Notes: a model not told the origin generated them from the letters alone. 64,000 bases of DNA from Streptomyces acidiscabies (GCF_020010905.1 NZ_JAGJBY010000001.1:124001-188000), one strand, 5' to 3'; positions 16,319-25,704 are shown, numbered from the stretch's first letter. Made by a program: numbers and translations.

Positions 16319-17827
16319 ATGGCAGTGGACGAGGGAGTCGCACCGGCGACTGGGGCAGGCGGGTCGGAGCCGGTGCACCGGCTTAAACCCAACGCTATCG
16401 GGTTGTTGGGCGTGGTGTTCATGGCCGTCGCGACGGCCGCGCCGATCACCGCGATGACGGGGAACGTGCCGTTCATCGTGTCGTCCGGCAACGGCGTCGG
16501 CGCCCCCGCGAGCTACCTCGTCGCAATGGTCGTACTGGGAATCTTTTCCGTCGGTTTCACAACAATGGCACGGCACATCACGTCGACGGGCGCGTTCTAC
16601 GGGTTCATCTCGTACGGCCTCGGCCGAACCGTCGGCCTCGCCTCGGGCCTCCTCGCGACGTTCGCGTACGTCGTGTTCGAGCCGGCGCTGATCGGCATCT
16701 TCTCCTCGTTCGCGACGTCGACTCTCAAGGATCAGACGGGAGTTCACGTCCCGTGGTGGGCGTTCGCGGTGCTGATGCTGGCCGTCAACGCGATGGGGAC
16801 CTGGTTCGGGGTGTCCGTCGCGGAGAAGCTGCTCGTCGTGCTGCTGGCGACCGAGGTCACCGTCCTCGCCGCGATGGCCGTCTCCGTCCTGCTGCACGGC
16901 GGCGGCCCCGACGGCCTCTCGCTCGACCCCGTGAACCCGGTGAACGCCTTCCAGGGCACCTCGGCCGGGCTCGGCCTCTTCTTCGCGTTCTGGTCGTGGG
17001 TCGGCTTCGAGTCGACGGCGATGTACGGGGAGGAGTCCCGCGACCCGAAGCGGATCATCCCGAAGGCAACGATGGTGAGTGTCCTGGGAGTTGGCGTCTT
17101 CTACGTCTTCGTCTCGTGGATGGCGATCAGCGGCGTCGGCGAGGGCAACGCGGTGAAGATCGCGACCGCCGACCCGCTCGCCCTGTTCTTCGACCCCACC
17201 GAGCAGTACGTCGGCCACTGGGCCGTCGTCGTCATGCAGTGGCTGATGATCACCGGCTCGCTCGCCTGCGGTATGGCCTTCCACAACTGCGCGGCTCGCT
17301 ACGTGTACGCCCTCAGCCGCGAGGGTGTAGTCCCCTACCTCCAGAGGACTACGGGGCGTACCCACCCCCGGCACGGCTCCCCGCACATCGCCGGCCTCGT
17401 CCAGACCGCCGTGTCCGCCGTCCTCATCGGCGCGTTCTGGCTGGCCGGGAAGGACCCGTACTCCGGTACGTACGTCCTGCTCGCCATCCTCGGCACGATG
17501 GCGATCCTCGTCGTCCAGGCGGTCTGCTCGTTCGCCGTCCTCGTCTACTTCCGCTCCCACCACCCCGAGAGCCGGCACTGGTTCCGGACGTTCACCGCAC
17601 CGATCGTCGGGGGCGTGGCGATGCTCGCGGTCGTCGTCCTGCTCGTGTCCAACATGGGGGCGGCGGCGGGGCCGGAGTCGGGCGCGCTGCTGCTGAGGGC
17701 GACGCCGTGGCTGGTGGCGTTCATCGCGCTCGGGGGGATCGGTTACGCGCAGTTCCTGAAGCGGCGGGCGCCCGAGCGGTACGCGCTGCTGGGGCGGACG
17801 GTGCTGGAGGAGACGAAGGAACGCTGA
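16319..17827 (+). CDS. APC-superfamily amino acid permease
   Basis: A 502-residue polytopic membrane protein of the amino acid-polyamine-organocation superfamily. The N-terminal KPNAIGLLGVVFMAVATAAPITAM is the typical TM1 with its unwound, Gly-containing substrate site, and about 12 hydrophobic helices can be counted. FWSWVGFESTAMYGEE matches the conserved TM6 region. ATG at 16319 follows GGGAGAGG by 8 nt. Substrate cannot be predicted. It is convergent with the GbsR/MarR regulator. Confidence 0.9.
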   Translation: MAVDEGVAPATGAGGSEPVHRLKPNAIGLLGVVFMAVATAAPITAMTGNVPFIVSSGNGVGAPASYLVAMVVLGIFSVGFTTMARHITSTGAFYGFISYGLGRTVGLASGLLATFAYVVFEPALIGIFSSFATSTLKDQTGVHVPWWAFAVLMLAVNAMGTWFGVSVAEKLLVVLLATEVTVLAAMAVSVLLHGGGPDGLSLDPVNPVNAFQGTSAGLGLFFAFWSWVGFESTAMYGEESRDPKRIIPKATMVSVLGVGVFYVFVSWMAISGVGEGNAVKIATADPLALFFDPTEQYVGHWAVVVMQWLMITGSLACGMAFHNCAARYVYALSREGVVPYLQRTTGRTHPRHGSPHIAGLVQTAVSAVLIGAFWLAGKDPYSGTYVLLAILGTMAILVVQAVCSFAVLVYFRSHHPESRHWFRTFTAPIVGGVAMLAVVVLLVSNMGAAAGPESGALLLRATPWLVAFIALGGIGYAQFLKRRAPERYALLGRTVLEETKER

Positions 17828-17879
17828 CCGGCAGTGACCGGGTTCAGCAACCGTTCTCCGAAACCGGTCACGTCCGCTC

Positions 17880-18395
17880 TCACCGGCCCGACGCCACGTC
17901 CGAGGCGTTGCCGAACATCTCGTCGCGGTGGATCCGCCACCGCTCCATCATGGCCGCAATCTCCCCGTCGACGAACTCGAAGAAGGCCAGCGTCTCGGCC
18001 ATCCGGCGCCCCGCAGGCGTGGTCTCGCCGAGGCTGTCCACTCCCTCCCGCAGCGACGCCTCCCACCTGCGCAGGACGGACTCGCGGTTGGTGAGCGCCT
18101 CGTACCACTGGTTGCTGTGCACCCGGTACCGCTCCCGCCGTGAGCCGGGCTCCCGCTCGCGGGTGACCATGTGCTGCTGGGAGAGGTAGCGCACCCCGCC
18201 GGACACCGCCGCCGGGCTGACCTGGAGCTGCTCACCGAGGTCGGCGGCGGTGAGGGCGCCCGCGTCGGAGGAGAGGAGCGCGGCGAAGATCCGGGCCGGC
18301 ATGCGCTGCATCCCCGCCTCTAGGAGCTGCGCCGCGAAGGACTCGACGAACCTGGAGACGGCCGCCGGGTCGCGTTCGTCTGCTGCTTCATCCAT
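17880..18395 (-). CDS. GbsR/MarR-type regulator
   Basis: A 171-residue regulator. A winged helix-turn-helix (about 35-95) reads MPARIFAALLSSDAG, TAADLGEQLQVSPAAVSGGVRYLSQQHMVTRERE with the basic wing GSRRERYRVH, followed by a helical dimerisation tail. This pattern is typical of the GbsR group of MarR-like proteins that control adjacent efflux pumps. It is divergent from an ABC exporter, sharing a 118-nt promoter built of 9-bp repeats. TAGGGT (reading 18407-18402) lies 6 nt before the ATG with no Shine-Dalgarno, suggesting a leaderless mRNA. It probably represses the exporter and itself until a drug-like ligand binds (inference). Confidence 0.88.
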   Translation of the reverse strand: MDEAADERDPAAVSRFVESFAAQLLEAGMQRMPARIFAALLSSDAGALTAADLGEQLQVSPAAVSGGVRYLSQQHMVTREREPGSRRERYRVHSNQWYEALTNRESVLRRWEASLREGVDSLGETTPAGRRMAETLAFFEFVDGEIAAMMERWRIHRDEMFGNASDVASGR

Positions 18396-18410
18396 GTTCC
18401 CACCCTATCG

Positions 18411-18491
18411 GGGCTTCTGGGGTTTCCGAGACTTCCGTAGCTTCCGGAACTTTCGTAGCATCCGAGATTTCATTAACTTCACAAATTTCTG
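18411..18491. repeat. Nine imperfect 9-bp tandem repeats in the divergent promoter
   Basis: Units start every 9 bp from 18411: GGGCTTCTG, GGGTTTCCG, AGACTTCCG, TAGCTTCCG, GAACTTTCG, TAGCATCCG, AGATTTCAT, TAACTTCAC, AAATTTCTG. The consensus is roughly NRRCTTCCG, best preserved in the middle. The array fills the space between the regulator and ABC exporter promoters and is much richer in A/T than its surroundings. Confidence 0.85.
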
Positions 18492-18506
18492 AAAGAAGCG
18501 TACGTT
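18478..18506 (+). promoter_or_regulatory. Promoter of the ABC exporter operon
   Basis: TTCACA (18478-18483), a 17-nt spacer and TACGTT (18501-18506) form a near-consensus vegetative promoter. The -10 box ends 7 nt before the ATG at 18514, so the transcript is probably leaderless. The -35 box sits inside the 9-bp repeat array, where a bound GbsR-type repressor would block it. Confidence 0.6.
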
Positions 18507-18513
18507 CTGAAGC

Positions 18514-19431
18514 ATGACCGTCACCGCGCCCGGACCCGCCATCGAGGTCTCCGGCCTGCACAAGTCCTTCGGCCGCACCCATGCCCTGGACGGCCTCCAC
18601 CTCAGGGTGGAGACCGGCGAGGTGCACGGCTTCCTGGGTCCGAACGGCGCCGGCAAGTCCACCGCCATCCGCGTCCTGCTCGGCCTGCTGCGCGCCGACT
18701 CCGGCACCGCTCGCATCCTCGGCCACGACCCGTGGAAGGACGCGGTGGAGGTCCACCGCCGTATCGCGTACGTCCCCGGCGACGTCACCCTGTGGCGCAA
18801 CCTCTCCGGCGGCGAGGTCATCGACCTGTACGGCCGGCTGCGCGGCGGCCCCCTCGACCCGCGCCGCCGCGCCGACCTGGTCGACCGCTTCGAACTCGAC
18901 CCGACGAAGAAGGGCCGCACCTACTCCAAGGGCAACCGGCAGAAGGTCGCCCTGGTCGCCGCCTTCGCCTCGGACGTGGACCTGCTGATCCTCGACGAAC
19001 CGACCTCCGGACTCGACCCGTTGATGGAAGAGGTGTTCCGCGACTGCGTACGCGAGGAGCGCGAGCGCGGCCGGACGGTGCTGCTCTCCTCCCACATCCT
19101 CAGCGAGGTCGAGGAGTTGTGCGACCGCGTGAGCATCATCCGGCAGGGCCGGACCGTGGAGACCGGCTCCCTCGCCGAACTGCGCCACCTCACCCGCACC
19201 AGCATCAGGGCCGAACTCGCTGCCCCACCCGGAGAGTTGGCCGACCTTCCCGGCGTCCACGACCTCGACGTCCAGGGCACCCGGGTCCGCCTCCAGGTCG
19301 AGACCGGCGAACTCGACGCCGTACTCAGGAAGTTGAACGAGTCCGGGGTGCGCTCACTGACGTCGACCCCTCCCACGCTGGAGGAGCTGTTCCTGCGCCA
19401 CTACCAGCGGGAAGAGGCGGGCATCCGATGA
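18514..19431 (+). CDS. ABC exporter ATP-binding subunit
   Basis: A 305-residue ATPase of the drug/polyketide export (DrrA-like) type. Walker [10 protein letters not shown] (about 44-52), a Q-loop region, a signature-like [15 protein letters not shown] (a variant of LSGGQ: the canonical LSGG is replaced by YSKGN), Walker [13 protein letters not shown] and the switch His of [12 protein letters not shown] are present. The C-terminal ~80 residues form the accessory domain common to DrrA-like ATPases. It couples ATP hydrolysis to the membrane subunit encoded next, whose ATG overlaps its stop (ATGA). Confidence 0.93.
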   Translation: MTVTAPGPAIEVSGLHKSFGRTHALDGLHLRVETGEVHGFLGPNGAGKSTAIRVLLGLLRADSGTARILGHDPWKDAVEVHRRIAYVPGDVTLWRNLSGGEVIDLYGRLRGGPLDPRRRADLVDRFELDPTKKGRTYSKGNRQKVALVAAFASDVDLLILDEPTSGLDPLMEEVFRDCVREERERGRTVLLSSHILSEVEELCDRVSIIRQGRTVETGSLAELRHLTRTSIRAELAAPPGELADLPGVHDLDVQGTRVRLQVETGELDAVLRKLNESGVRSLTSTPPTLEELFLRHYQREEAGIR

Positions 19432-20996
19432 CAACTCTCGCCGGAACCGGGACACTTCTGCGCTTCGCGCTCCGCCGCGACCGGCTGCTCATCCCGCTCT
19501 GGGTGGCCGTCAACGCCCTGCTCGTCCTGTCGATGCCGAACACGCTGAAGAACCTGTACGGCACCCAGGCCGAACGCGACCACCTGCTGGGCCAGTTGGA
19601 GACGAACTCCTCCTTCCGGTCGTTGATCGGCCCGCTCTTCGGTGACTCCCTCGGCGCCCTCACCGCCTGGCGCGTCGGCGTCTTCGCGGGCGCCCTCGCG
19701 GCCACCGCCGCTCTCCTGGTCGTCGTGCGTCACACCCGCGAGGAGGAGGAGACCGGCAGGCAGGAGCTCGTCTCGGCCGGGGCGGTGGGCCGGCGGGCCT
19801 CGCTCACGGCGGCTCTGCTGGCCTCGGCCGTCGCGAGCGGCGTGCTCGGACTGCTCGTGACGGCCGGCCTCGCCGGGCAGGGTGTATCGGGGGCGCTGGC
19901 GTTCGGGCTCGGGCTCGCGGGCGTCGGGATGGTGTTCGCGACGCTCACCGCCGTCGTCGTCCAGCTGACGGAAAGCGCGCGGCTGGCAAGGGGGTTGGCC
20001 GCTGCTGTGATCGGGCTCGCGTACGTGCTGCGGGCGGCCGGAGACTCGGCGACTTCTGATGGTTCGTCACTTCTGACCTGGGTCTCGCCGTTGGGCTGGC
20101 TGGAGAACCTGCGGCCGTTCGCCGGTGAACGCTGGTGGGTGCTGGGGCTGTTCGCGGTGGCCGCCACCGTCCAGGGTGTGCTCGCGTACGTCCTGGCCGG
20201 GCGGCGCGACGTGGGCATGAGCTTCCTGCCGACGCGCCCCGGGCCCGCCACCGGCGGCCTCGGCACCGCCCTGGCCCTGGCCTGGCGGCTGCACCGCGGG
20301 AGCGTCTTCGGCTGGGGGCTCGGGTTCTTCCTCACCGGGGTGGTGTTCGGCGGTCTCACCGACGGGGTCGCCGATCTCGTCGGTGACAACGAGCGGACGC
20401 GCGAGATCTTCGAGCGGATGGGCGGACAGTCGGGCCTCGCCGACGCCTTCCTCGCGTCGATGACCGGACTCGTGGGGCTCGTCGCGGCACTGTACGTCGT
20501 CGCCTCGGTGTTGCGGCTGCACGGTGAAGAGACGTCCGGGCGGGCCGAGTTGGTGCTCGCGAACGCGGTGGGGCGGGTGCGGTGGGCCGCCGGTCATCTG
20601 CTGATCGCCTTCGGTGGGTCGGCCGTCCTCATGCTGCTCGCGGGGCTGGGATTCGGCGCCGGGTACGGGCAGCGGCTCGGGCCGATCCTGGGGGCGTGTC
20701 TGGTGCAGCTCGTCGGCGTGTGGGTGATCGGCGGGCTGGCGGTGCTGCTGGTCGGGGCAACTCCCCGACTGGCGACGGCGAGTTGGGGTGTCGCCGGGGC
20801 CGCGCTGCTCATCGGGTGGGTGGGGCCGGCCCTCGACGTTCCCCAACTGGTGCTGGATCTCTCTCCGTTCGGACACCTGCCCAAGTTGCCTGGTGGTGAG
20901 ATGAGTTGGGGGCCGATGGGTGTACTGCTGGCGCTGGCCGGGGTGTTGGTGGCCGGAGGGCTCGTGGGGCTGCGCCGCCGTGATCTGGTGACCTGA
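19428..20996 (+). CDS. ABC exporter permease, polyketide/drug export type
   Basis: A 522-residue polytopic protein beginning [19 protein letters not shown], the start being fixed by the ATGA overlap with the ATPase gene. It contains two similar halves of about six helices each, with the repeated region [18 protein letters not shown] and [18 protein letters not shown], typical of the 12-helix permeases annotated as exporters of polyketide antibiotics. With the ATPase it would export a hydrophobic compound. A longer upstream frame is an artefact of GC-rich sequence. Confidence 0.9.
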   Translation: MTTLAGTGTLLRFALRRDRLLIPLWVAVNALLVLSMPNTLKNLYGTQAERDHLLGQLETNSSFRSLIGPLFGDSLGALTAWRVGVFAGALAATAALLVVVRHTREEEETGRQELVSAGAVGRRASLTAALLASAVASGVLGLLVTAGLAGQGVSGALAFGLGLAGVGMVFATLTAVVVQLTESARLARGLAAAVIGLAYVLRAAGDSATSDGSSLLTWVSPLGWLENLRPFAGERWWVLGLFAVAATVQGVLAYVLAGRRDVGMSFLPTRPGPATGGLGTALALAWRLHRGSVFGWGLGFFLTGVVFGGLTDGVADLVGDNERTREIFERMGGQSGLADAFLASMTGLVGLVAALYVVASVLRLHGEETSGRAELVLANAVGRVRWAAGHLLIAFGGSAVLMLLAGLGFGAGYGQRLGPILGACLVQLVGVWVIGGLAVLLVGATPRLATASWGVAGAALLIGWVGPALDVPQLVLDLSPFGHLPKLPGGEMSWGPMGVLLALAGVLVAGGLVGLRRRDLVT

Positions 20997-21050
20997 CCGG
21001 TCCGCTCTTCTGCCGGGAACTCGGGGCGAGTTGGGCGCGTCCTGGTTCCC

Positions 21051-21272
21051 ATGAAGGGCAACGGGCGGGACGCGGCGGGGTGTCTGCTGGCGGTCGGTGG
21101 AGCGGGAGCCGGGCTGGCGCTGTGGTCGGTCGACGTCCGTGGGCGGTTCTACCGGTTCGAGGCGATGTCCGACTGGAGCGTCCTGTACGCCGAACTCCCG
21201 CTGGCCGTCCTGGGTGGGACGGCCGCCGGACTCCTGTTGTGGGCAACGCTGTTGAGGCGCAGGAAGCCCTGA
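21051..21272 (+). CDS. Small two-helix membrane protein, hypothetical
   Basis: A 73-residue product with two hydrophobic helices (AAGCLLAVGGAGAGLALWSV and LPLAVLGGTAAGLLLWATLL), a short outer loop and a basic RRRKP tail. It starts 54 nt after the permease gene and ends 5 nt before the convergent P450 stop. No clear ribosome-binding site precedes the ATG, so it may be read as the third gene of the exporter transcript. Function unknown. Confidence 0.5.
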   Translation: MKGNGRDAAGCLLAVGGAGAGLALWSVDVRGRFYRFEAMSDWSVLYAELPLAVLGGTAAGLLLWATLLRRRKP

Positions 21273-21276
21273 CGTC

Positions 21277-22479
21277 CTAGATCTCGACGTCCAGCCCCTC
21301 CAACCCCCTGATGACGAAGTTGGGTTTGCGGCGGGGCTCCCGCGCGCGGTGCAGCGTCGGCGCCTTCTCCAGCAGGGCCGCCATGGACGCCGCCAGCTCG
21401 ATGCGGGCCAGTGGCGCGCCGATGCAGTAGTGGATACCGGCGCTGAAGGAGATGTGCGGGTTGTCCGTGCGGCGCAGGTCGAGGCGCTCGGGGTCGCTGA
21501 AGACGGCCGGGTCGTGGTTCGCGGCGCCGAAGAGGAGCGCGATCTCGGCGCCGCGCGGGACGGTGACGCCGTCGATCTCGATGTCGTCCAGCACCCAGCG
21601 CTCGAAGAGCTGGAGCGGGGTGTCGTACCGCATCAACTCCTCCACCGCACCCGGGATCAGGGAGTGGTCGGCGCGCAACAGGGCCAGCTGGTCAGGGTTG
21701 TTGAAGAGGGCGTTCCAGCCGTTCACGGTGGCGTTGACGGTCGCCTCGTGTCCTGCGTTGAGGAGCAGGACGGCGGTGGAGATCATCTCCTGCTCGGTGA
21801 GGCGGTCGCCCTCGTCGTGGGCGGCGATGAGGCCCGACATCAGGTCGTCGCCGGGCGAGTTGCGCCGTTCGGCGATCAACTCCCGCAGGTAGTCGGAGAA
21901 TTCGACGGAGGCCCGTACGGCTTCCGCCGCCGTCTCCTCGGACGGGTTCAGCTCGTACATGCCGCAGATGGCCGCCGACCAGGGGCGCAGCGGTGCGCGG
22001 TCGCTCTCGGGGATGCCCAGCATCTCGGCGATGACGGCGACGGGGAGCGGTTCGGCGACGTCGGTGAGGAGGTCGCCGCCGCCGCGCTCGACGAGCTGCT
22101 CGGCCAACTCCCCGGCCAGCTTGGTGACATACGGCTTGAGCTGCTCAACCGTGCGCGGGGTGAAGGCTTTTGAGACGAGCCGTCGGATGCGGGTGTGGTC
22201 CGGCGGTTCAAGGTCCAGCATGCCGTGGTCGTTGAGCGTGTGGAACGGCTCGTGCTCGGCGGGCGGCGGGGTCCGGCCGAAATCCTCGTGCTCGTACCGG
22301 TGCAGGTAGGTGCGTCCGAGCCGCCGGTCCCGCAGCAGCGCCGAGACGTCCGCGTGGTGCGGGACGAGCCACTGGTCCGTGCGCTCGTAGTGGATCACCC
22401 GCCCCCGCTCACGCAGTCCGGCGTACGCGGGGTACGGGTCGGCGAGGAACGCCGGGTCCCAGGGGTCGAAGGCTGCCAT
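21277..22479 (-). CDS. Cytochrome P450 (bacterial class I, CYP107-like)
   Basis: A 400-residue P450. The heme-thiolate loop FSAGIHYCIGAPLARIE, the I-helix LLNAGHEATVN (oxygen-activating acid/alcohol pair is H-E-A-T) and the K-helix EELMRYD are all present, along with the N-terminal DPWDPAFLADPYPAYAGLRE common to Streptomyces CYP107/105 families. No ferredoxin or reductase gene is adjacent. TAGCGT (22491-22486) sits 6 nt before the ATG without a Shine-Dalgarno, suggesting a leaderless mRNA. By position relative to purA it may correspond to the conserved CYP107P group of Streptomyces (recollection, not tested). Confidence 0.92.
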   Translation of the reverse strand: MAAFDPWDPAFLADPYPAYAGLRERGRVIHYERTDQWLVPHHADVSALLRDRRLGRTYLHRYEHEDFGRTPPPAEHEPFHTLNDHGMLDLEPPDHTRIRRLVSKAFTPRTVEQLKPYVTKLAGELAEQLVERGGGDLLTDVAEPLPVAVIAEMLGIPESDRAPLRPWSAAICGMYELNPSEETAAEAVRASVEFSDYLRELIAERRNSPGDDLMSGLIAAHDEGDRLTEQEMISTAVLLLNAGHEATVNATVNGWNALFNNPDQLALLRADHSLIPGAVEELMRYDTPLQLFERWVLDDIEIDGVTVPRGAEIALLFGAANHDPAVFSDPERLDLRRTDNPHISFSAGIHYCIGAPLARIELAASMAALLEKAPTLHRAREPRRKPNFVIRGLEGLDVEI

Positions 22480-22652
22480 GCCCGGACGCTAACCCGGAAA
22501 ACCGGCTCTGACCAGGGCCTCTTCCGTACGCGGTCATCACTTTCCGCAACGGCTCCCGGAGGGGACCAGGTCCCGCATGACCGAACCCGCTCGACACGGC
22601 CCGCTGACCGCGTTCGCCGCAGAGCTACTCCAACCGGGCGACCTGGCCCTCT

Positions 22653-22834
22653 TCAACGCGGACTCAGGCGCAAATGGCCTGAGTTGAGCGCCGTCACGAA
22701 GGTGGAGAGGGGGGCGGAGCGGGCCGGGGCTTTCGAGTCGCGGACCGCTATGCGGGCGGGCAGCTCCGCCGTCTCGACGAACGCGGACCACCCCTCCAGG
22801 CCGGAGAGGTGGTCCAACTTCCGCCAGAACTCGC
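22653..22834 (-). pseudogene. DUF397 gene remnant
   Basis: Directly after the cell-wall-binding gene the minus strand reads SEFWRKLDHLSGLEGWSAF, then VETAELPARIAVRDSKAPAR and STFVTALNSG. The WRK start and the VRDSK core are hallmarks of the Streptomyces DUF397 family, normally partnered with an XRE regulator. Here there is no in-frame start codon, the usual aromatic W before the last helix is deleted and no XRE partner is present, so it is most likely a decayed copy. Confidence 0.5.
22662..22684 (-). terminator. Hairpin after the DUF397 remnant
   Basis: ACTCAGG (22662-22668) and CCTGAGT (22678-22684) pair perfectly around a 9-nt loop. It is suitably placed to end transcripts coming leftward from the cell-wall-binding protein gene. 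Confidence 0.5.
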
Positions 22835-24799
22835 TTACTTGACCATCGTCATGCCGCTCCGTGCAGCCGCCGCAGGACCCACCCCGTTGTAGTACGGGTG
22901 GTACGTCCACTGCCCGGCGCCCGCGCTGATCGCCTTCCCCGCCGCGTCCAGCGTCGCCGCAGCCACCGAACCCGTGCCCCCGAACGTCGCCGTGAACTGG
23001 ATGCTCGCCGACGCCTGCGTGAGGTAGCTCTGGACGGTGCCCGGCAGGACCGTCGCCTTGGGGGTCCAGATCAGCGGGCTGAAGACGTTCATCGCGGCGG
23101 CGGCCGAGATGCCGTCCCGCCAGGCCGGACCGACCAGCGTGATCTGCCTCGGCGCCGCCCACCAGAACTTCGCGAGCGCGACGGACGTCGCCTCGTCGGT
23201 GGCGCCGGAGACCGGGTAGTAGACGGAGTTCGACGGCCACCTCGGGAAGCTCCCGTGCGCCACCGCGTACGCGGCGGGCGAACCCACCGGGATGATCATC
23301 GTCTTCGTGGGGTTCAGGCCGTTGAGGTACGCCTGGACCGGCGCCGTCAGCTTGTTGCCGTTGCTGAGGACGACGCCGGCCGCGCCGCTCGTACCGCCGG
23401 ACCCGGCAGCCACCGCTGCCGCGAGCGCCGCGTGGTAGTCGGCGCCGGTCGCGACGAAGACGTACTTCGGCGCGGTCGTGATCGCCTTGGCGGACAGCAC
23501 CGACGTCGCGTACCGGTCCGCGCCCGCGATCCGCTGGGGCGTGTAGCCGAGGGCCTTGACCTGCGAGGCGACCGTGTTCGTGAGGATCGAGGTGCCGCCC
23601 ATGAGGTAGACGGGGGCGCCCTTCTTCAGCGTCCGCTTCAGCTCGTTCTTGACGGCGGTCGTGAGGCCGGTCTTCGGCGTGGCCAGCACCGGGCCCGCCT
23701 TCTTGCCGGCGAGCGCGGGCGCGGTCAGCGCGTACGCCCAGTCGTCATGGTTGACCAGCACCGCCGACCGCGCGTTCATCAGCCCGGGCACGCTCGGCGC
23801 GCCCAGCTTGTTCCACGTCCAGCGCGAGGCCGCGATGTTCGTCGCGTCCGGCGTCGCACCCCACACCCGCCCGGTGTTGTTCTTCCGCAGCGGCTGCCAG
23901 CTCGGCCGGTCCCCCTTGGGCGTACCCGGCACCTGCGTCACCGCGCCGGAGGCCAGGTCGACGTACGCCGTGCTGTGCACGTCCGTCGCGTCGCTCGCGG
24001 TGTGCGCGTCGAACACGATCCGCTTGCCGGTCGGCGACCACGACGGGTGCTCGGCCCAGCCCGTCCCGCTCGTCCGCTGCCGCACCCCCGTGCCGTCCGC
24101 GTTCGCCGTGAACACCTGCCGGAGACCGCCCGCGTCCTTGCGCACGAACGCCAGTTGCCCGCCGTCCGGCGAGAACGCGGGCTGCGCCGCGTCGTCCAGC
24201 ACCTTCCTCACGGTCCGCTTGGCGTTGTCGTACACGTACACCGCGTCGGCGCCCGTGCAGTTGCCCGTGGGACGGCGGGTGAACGCGACCTGCCCCTTCT
24301 CGTTCACCGTCGGGCCGCTGTCGCACACCGACGCCGGTTCGAGCGCCGCCGTCAGCAGCGGCTGCGGCACCCGGGTGCCGTCCGACGGACCCGCGACGAG
24401 CTGCCCGCCCGACGCGAACACGACAGCCTGCCCGCCCCACCAGAACGTCAGGTCCTGGTACGGCGCGCTCCTGCGCACCCCCTGCGGCTTCGGCAGCAAG
24501 AACTGCCCGCTCCCGTCGGGCCGCACGCTGGCGATCCTGCCCCCTACGACGCTGACGATCCGGCTGCCGTCCGGCGCCCACGTCGCGTACGTCCCCGCCC
24601 CGCCGCCGACCTTCGTCTGCGCCCCGGTCGCCGGGTCCACCAGCACCGGACCGTCGGTCAGCAGCTTCCCCTCCGTGCCCGGCCAGGACCCGGCGCCGTC
24701 GGCCAGGGCGCCCGGCGCCAGCGCCAGGCTTCCTACGGCGGCCAGCGTCACCGCCGACGCGAGCGTCGCCGCGCCGCGACGTGTGAACAACGAACTCAA
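22835..24799 (-). CDS. Secreted beta-propeller protein with cell wall binding repeats 2
   Basis: A 654-residue exported protein. A Sec signal (MSSLFTRRGAATLASAVTLAA...ALA) is followed by a TolB/WD40-like propeller (about 45-320) with repeated blades such as AQPAFSPDGGQLAFVR and EHPSWSPTGKRIVFDAH. The C-terminal part (about 325-650) has CWB2-type repeats, e.g. QRIAGADRYATSVLSAKAI and a YVFVATGADYHAALAA strand, which tether proteins to the wall. The start is TTG at 24799, preceded 8 nt upstream by a GGGGGG ribosome-binding site in a 13-bp motif shared with the secreted protein at 35955-37946. Confidence 0.85.
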   Translation of the reverse strand: MSSLFTRRGAATLASAVTLAAVGSLALAPGALADGAGSWPGTEGKLLTDGPVLVDPATGAQTKVGGGAGTYATWAPDGSRIVSVVGGRIASVRPDGSGQFLLPKPQGVRRSAPYQDLTFWWGGQAVVFASGGQLVAGPSDGTRVPQPLLTAALEPASVCDSGPTVNEKGQVAFTRRPTGNCTGADAVYVYDNAKRTVRKVLDDAAQPAFSPDGGQLAFVRKDAGGLRQVFTANADGTGVRQRTSGTGWAEHPSWSPTGKRIVFDAHTASDATDVHSTAYVDLASGAVTQVPGTPKGDRPSWQPLRKNNTGRVWGATPDATNIAASRWTWNKLGAPSVPGLMNARSAVLVNHDDWAYALTAPALAGKKAGPVLATPKTGLTTAVKNELKRTLKKGAPVYLMGGTSILTNTVASQVKALGYTPQRIAGADRYATSVLSAKAITTAPKYVFVATGADYHAALAAAVAAGSGGTSGAAGVVLSNGNKLTAPVQAYLNGLNPTKTMIIPVGSPAAYAVAHGSFPRWPSNSVYYPVSGATDEATSVALAKFWWAAPRQITLVGPAWRDGISAAAAMNVFSPLIWTPKATVLPGTVQSYLTQASASIQFTATFGGTGSVAAATLDAAGKAISAGAGQWTYHPYYNGVGPAAAARSGMTMVK

Positions 24800-24805
24800 G
24801 GTGTC

Positions 24806-24818
24806 GACCCCCCAATGG
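24806..24818 (-). promoter_or_regulatory. CCATTGGGGGGTC element, copy 1
   Basis: Reading toward the gene, CCATTGGGGGGTC lies 7 nt before the TTG start of the cell-wall-binding protein. The G-run can serve as Shine-Dalgarno. An identical 13-mer precedes the gene ending at 35955. Confidence 0.6.
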
Positions 24819-25017
24819 ATCAGACGCTCCGCCCTGCCGTCCCCCGGCCCGGCACGGAGCAGATGAGAAAAAGCGATGAGTCGCGTCCCGCCGGGTCAGC
24901 CGAGGTCACTCGGCCGACTCACAGTCGCGGCACAGCGTCTGAGTGAGCGTAGGTCCCGAAGTGACCGGCGAGGAGGGGGTTTACGGGTTCATGGGAACAC
25001 ATTGACGATTTTGGTCC
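24819..25017. other. Intergenic region upstream of the cell-wall-binding gene
   Basis: Together with the start-proximal element this 218-nt gap holds the promoter of the leftward cell-wall-binding gene. A lower-GC stretch around 24980-25015 (ACACATTGACGATTTTGGTCC on the plus strand) is the best candidate, but no clear -35/-10 pair can be assigned. I see no terminator for the response regulator ending at 25018. Confidence 0.3.
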
Positions 25018-25689
25018 CTATCCCGGCACCACCAGCCTCGTCTCGTACGCGAACACCGCCGCCTGCGTCCGGTCCCGCAGCCCCAGCTTCACCAGGATCC
25101 GGCTGACGTGGGTCTTCACCGTCGACTCCGCCACCACCAGGTGCTCCGCCATCTCCGCGTTCGACAGGCCCTGCGCGATCAGCACCAGCACCTCCGTCTC
25201 CCGCTCGGTCAGATCCCCGTACGCCGCCTGGGCACTCGCCGGGACCCGGGGCCTCTCGCTCTCCGCGAGCCGCGAGAACTCGGTGATCAGCCGCTTCGTC
25301 ACCGAGGGCGCGAGGAGCGACTCCCCGGACGCCACCACCCGTACCCCCTCCGCCAGTTGCCGCGCCGAGGCGTCCTTCAGCAGGAACCCGGAGGCGCCCG
25401 CCCGCAGCGCCTGGTACACGTACTCGTCCAGGTCGAACGTCGTCAGCACCAGCACCTTCGTGGCGCCGTCCGCCGCCACGATCTCCCGCGTCGCCTCGAT
25501 CCCGTTCAGCTCCGGCATCCGGATGTCCATCAGCACCACGTCCGGCGCGAGGTCACGCACCTTCGCCACGGCCTCCCGCCCGTTCACCGCCTCCCCGACC
25601 ACCTCGATGTCGGGCATCGCGTTGAGCAGGACCGAGAATCCCTCCCGCACCATCATCTGGTCGTCCGCCACCAGCACCCTGATCGTCAT
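25018..25689 (-). CDS. NarL/LuxR-type response regulator (pair 1)
   Basis: A 223-residue response regulator. Receiver domain: acidic pair ADDQ (9-12), phospho-acceptor Asp in VLMDIRMPEL (about 54), Thr/Ser in VLTTFD and Lys in GFLLKDAS. The C-terminal LuxR HTH is LTERETEVLVLIAQGLSNAEMAEHLVVAESTVKTHVSRILVKL. It would be phosphorylated by the kinase encoded 15 nt upstream and bind DNA as a dimer. It is strongly similar to the second regulator at 27202-27879, including GFLLKDAS and the HTH. Confidence 0.93.
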   Translation of the reverse strand: MTIRVLVADDQMMVREGFSVLLNAMPDIEVVGEAVNGREAVAKVRDLAPDVVLMDIRMPELNGIEATREIVAADGATKVLVLTTFDLDEYVYQALRAGASGFLLKDASARQLAEGVRVVASGESLLAPSVTKRLITEFSRLAESERPRVPASAQAAYGDLTERETEVLVLIAQGLSNAEMAEHLVVAESTVKTHVSRILVKLGLRDRTQAAVFAYETRLVVPG

Positions 25690-25704
25690 GTCCCGCCTCC
25701 CCTC

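Noticed and set aside
22577..22687. 36-codon plus-strand frame beginning MTEPARHGPLTAF
   Set aside because: A GGAGGGG precedes it but the product is very short, matches nothing I know and its end lies within the terminator hairpin of the opposite strand.
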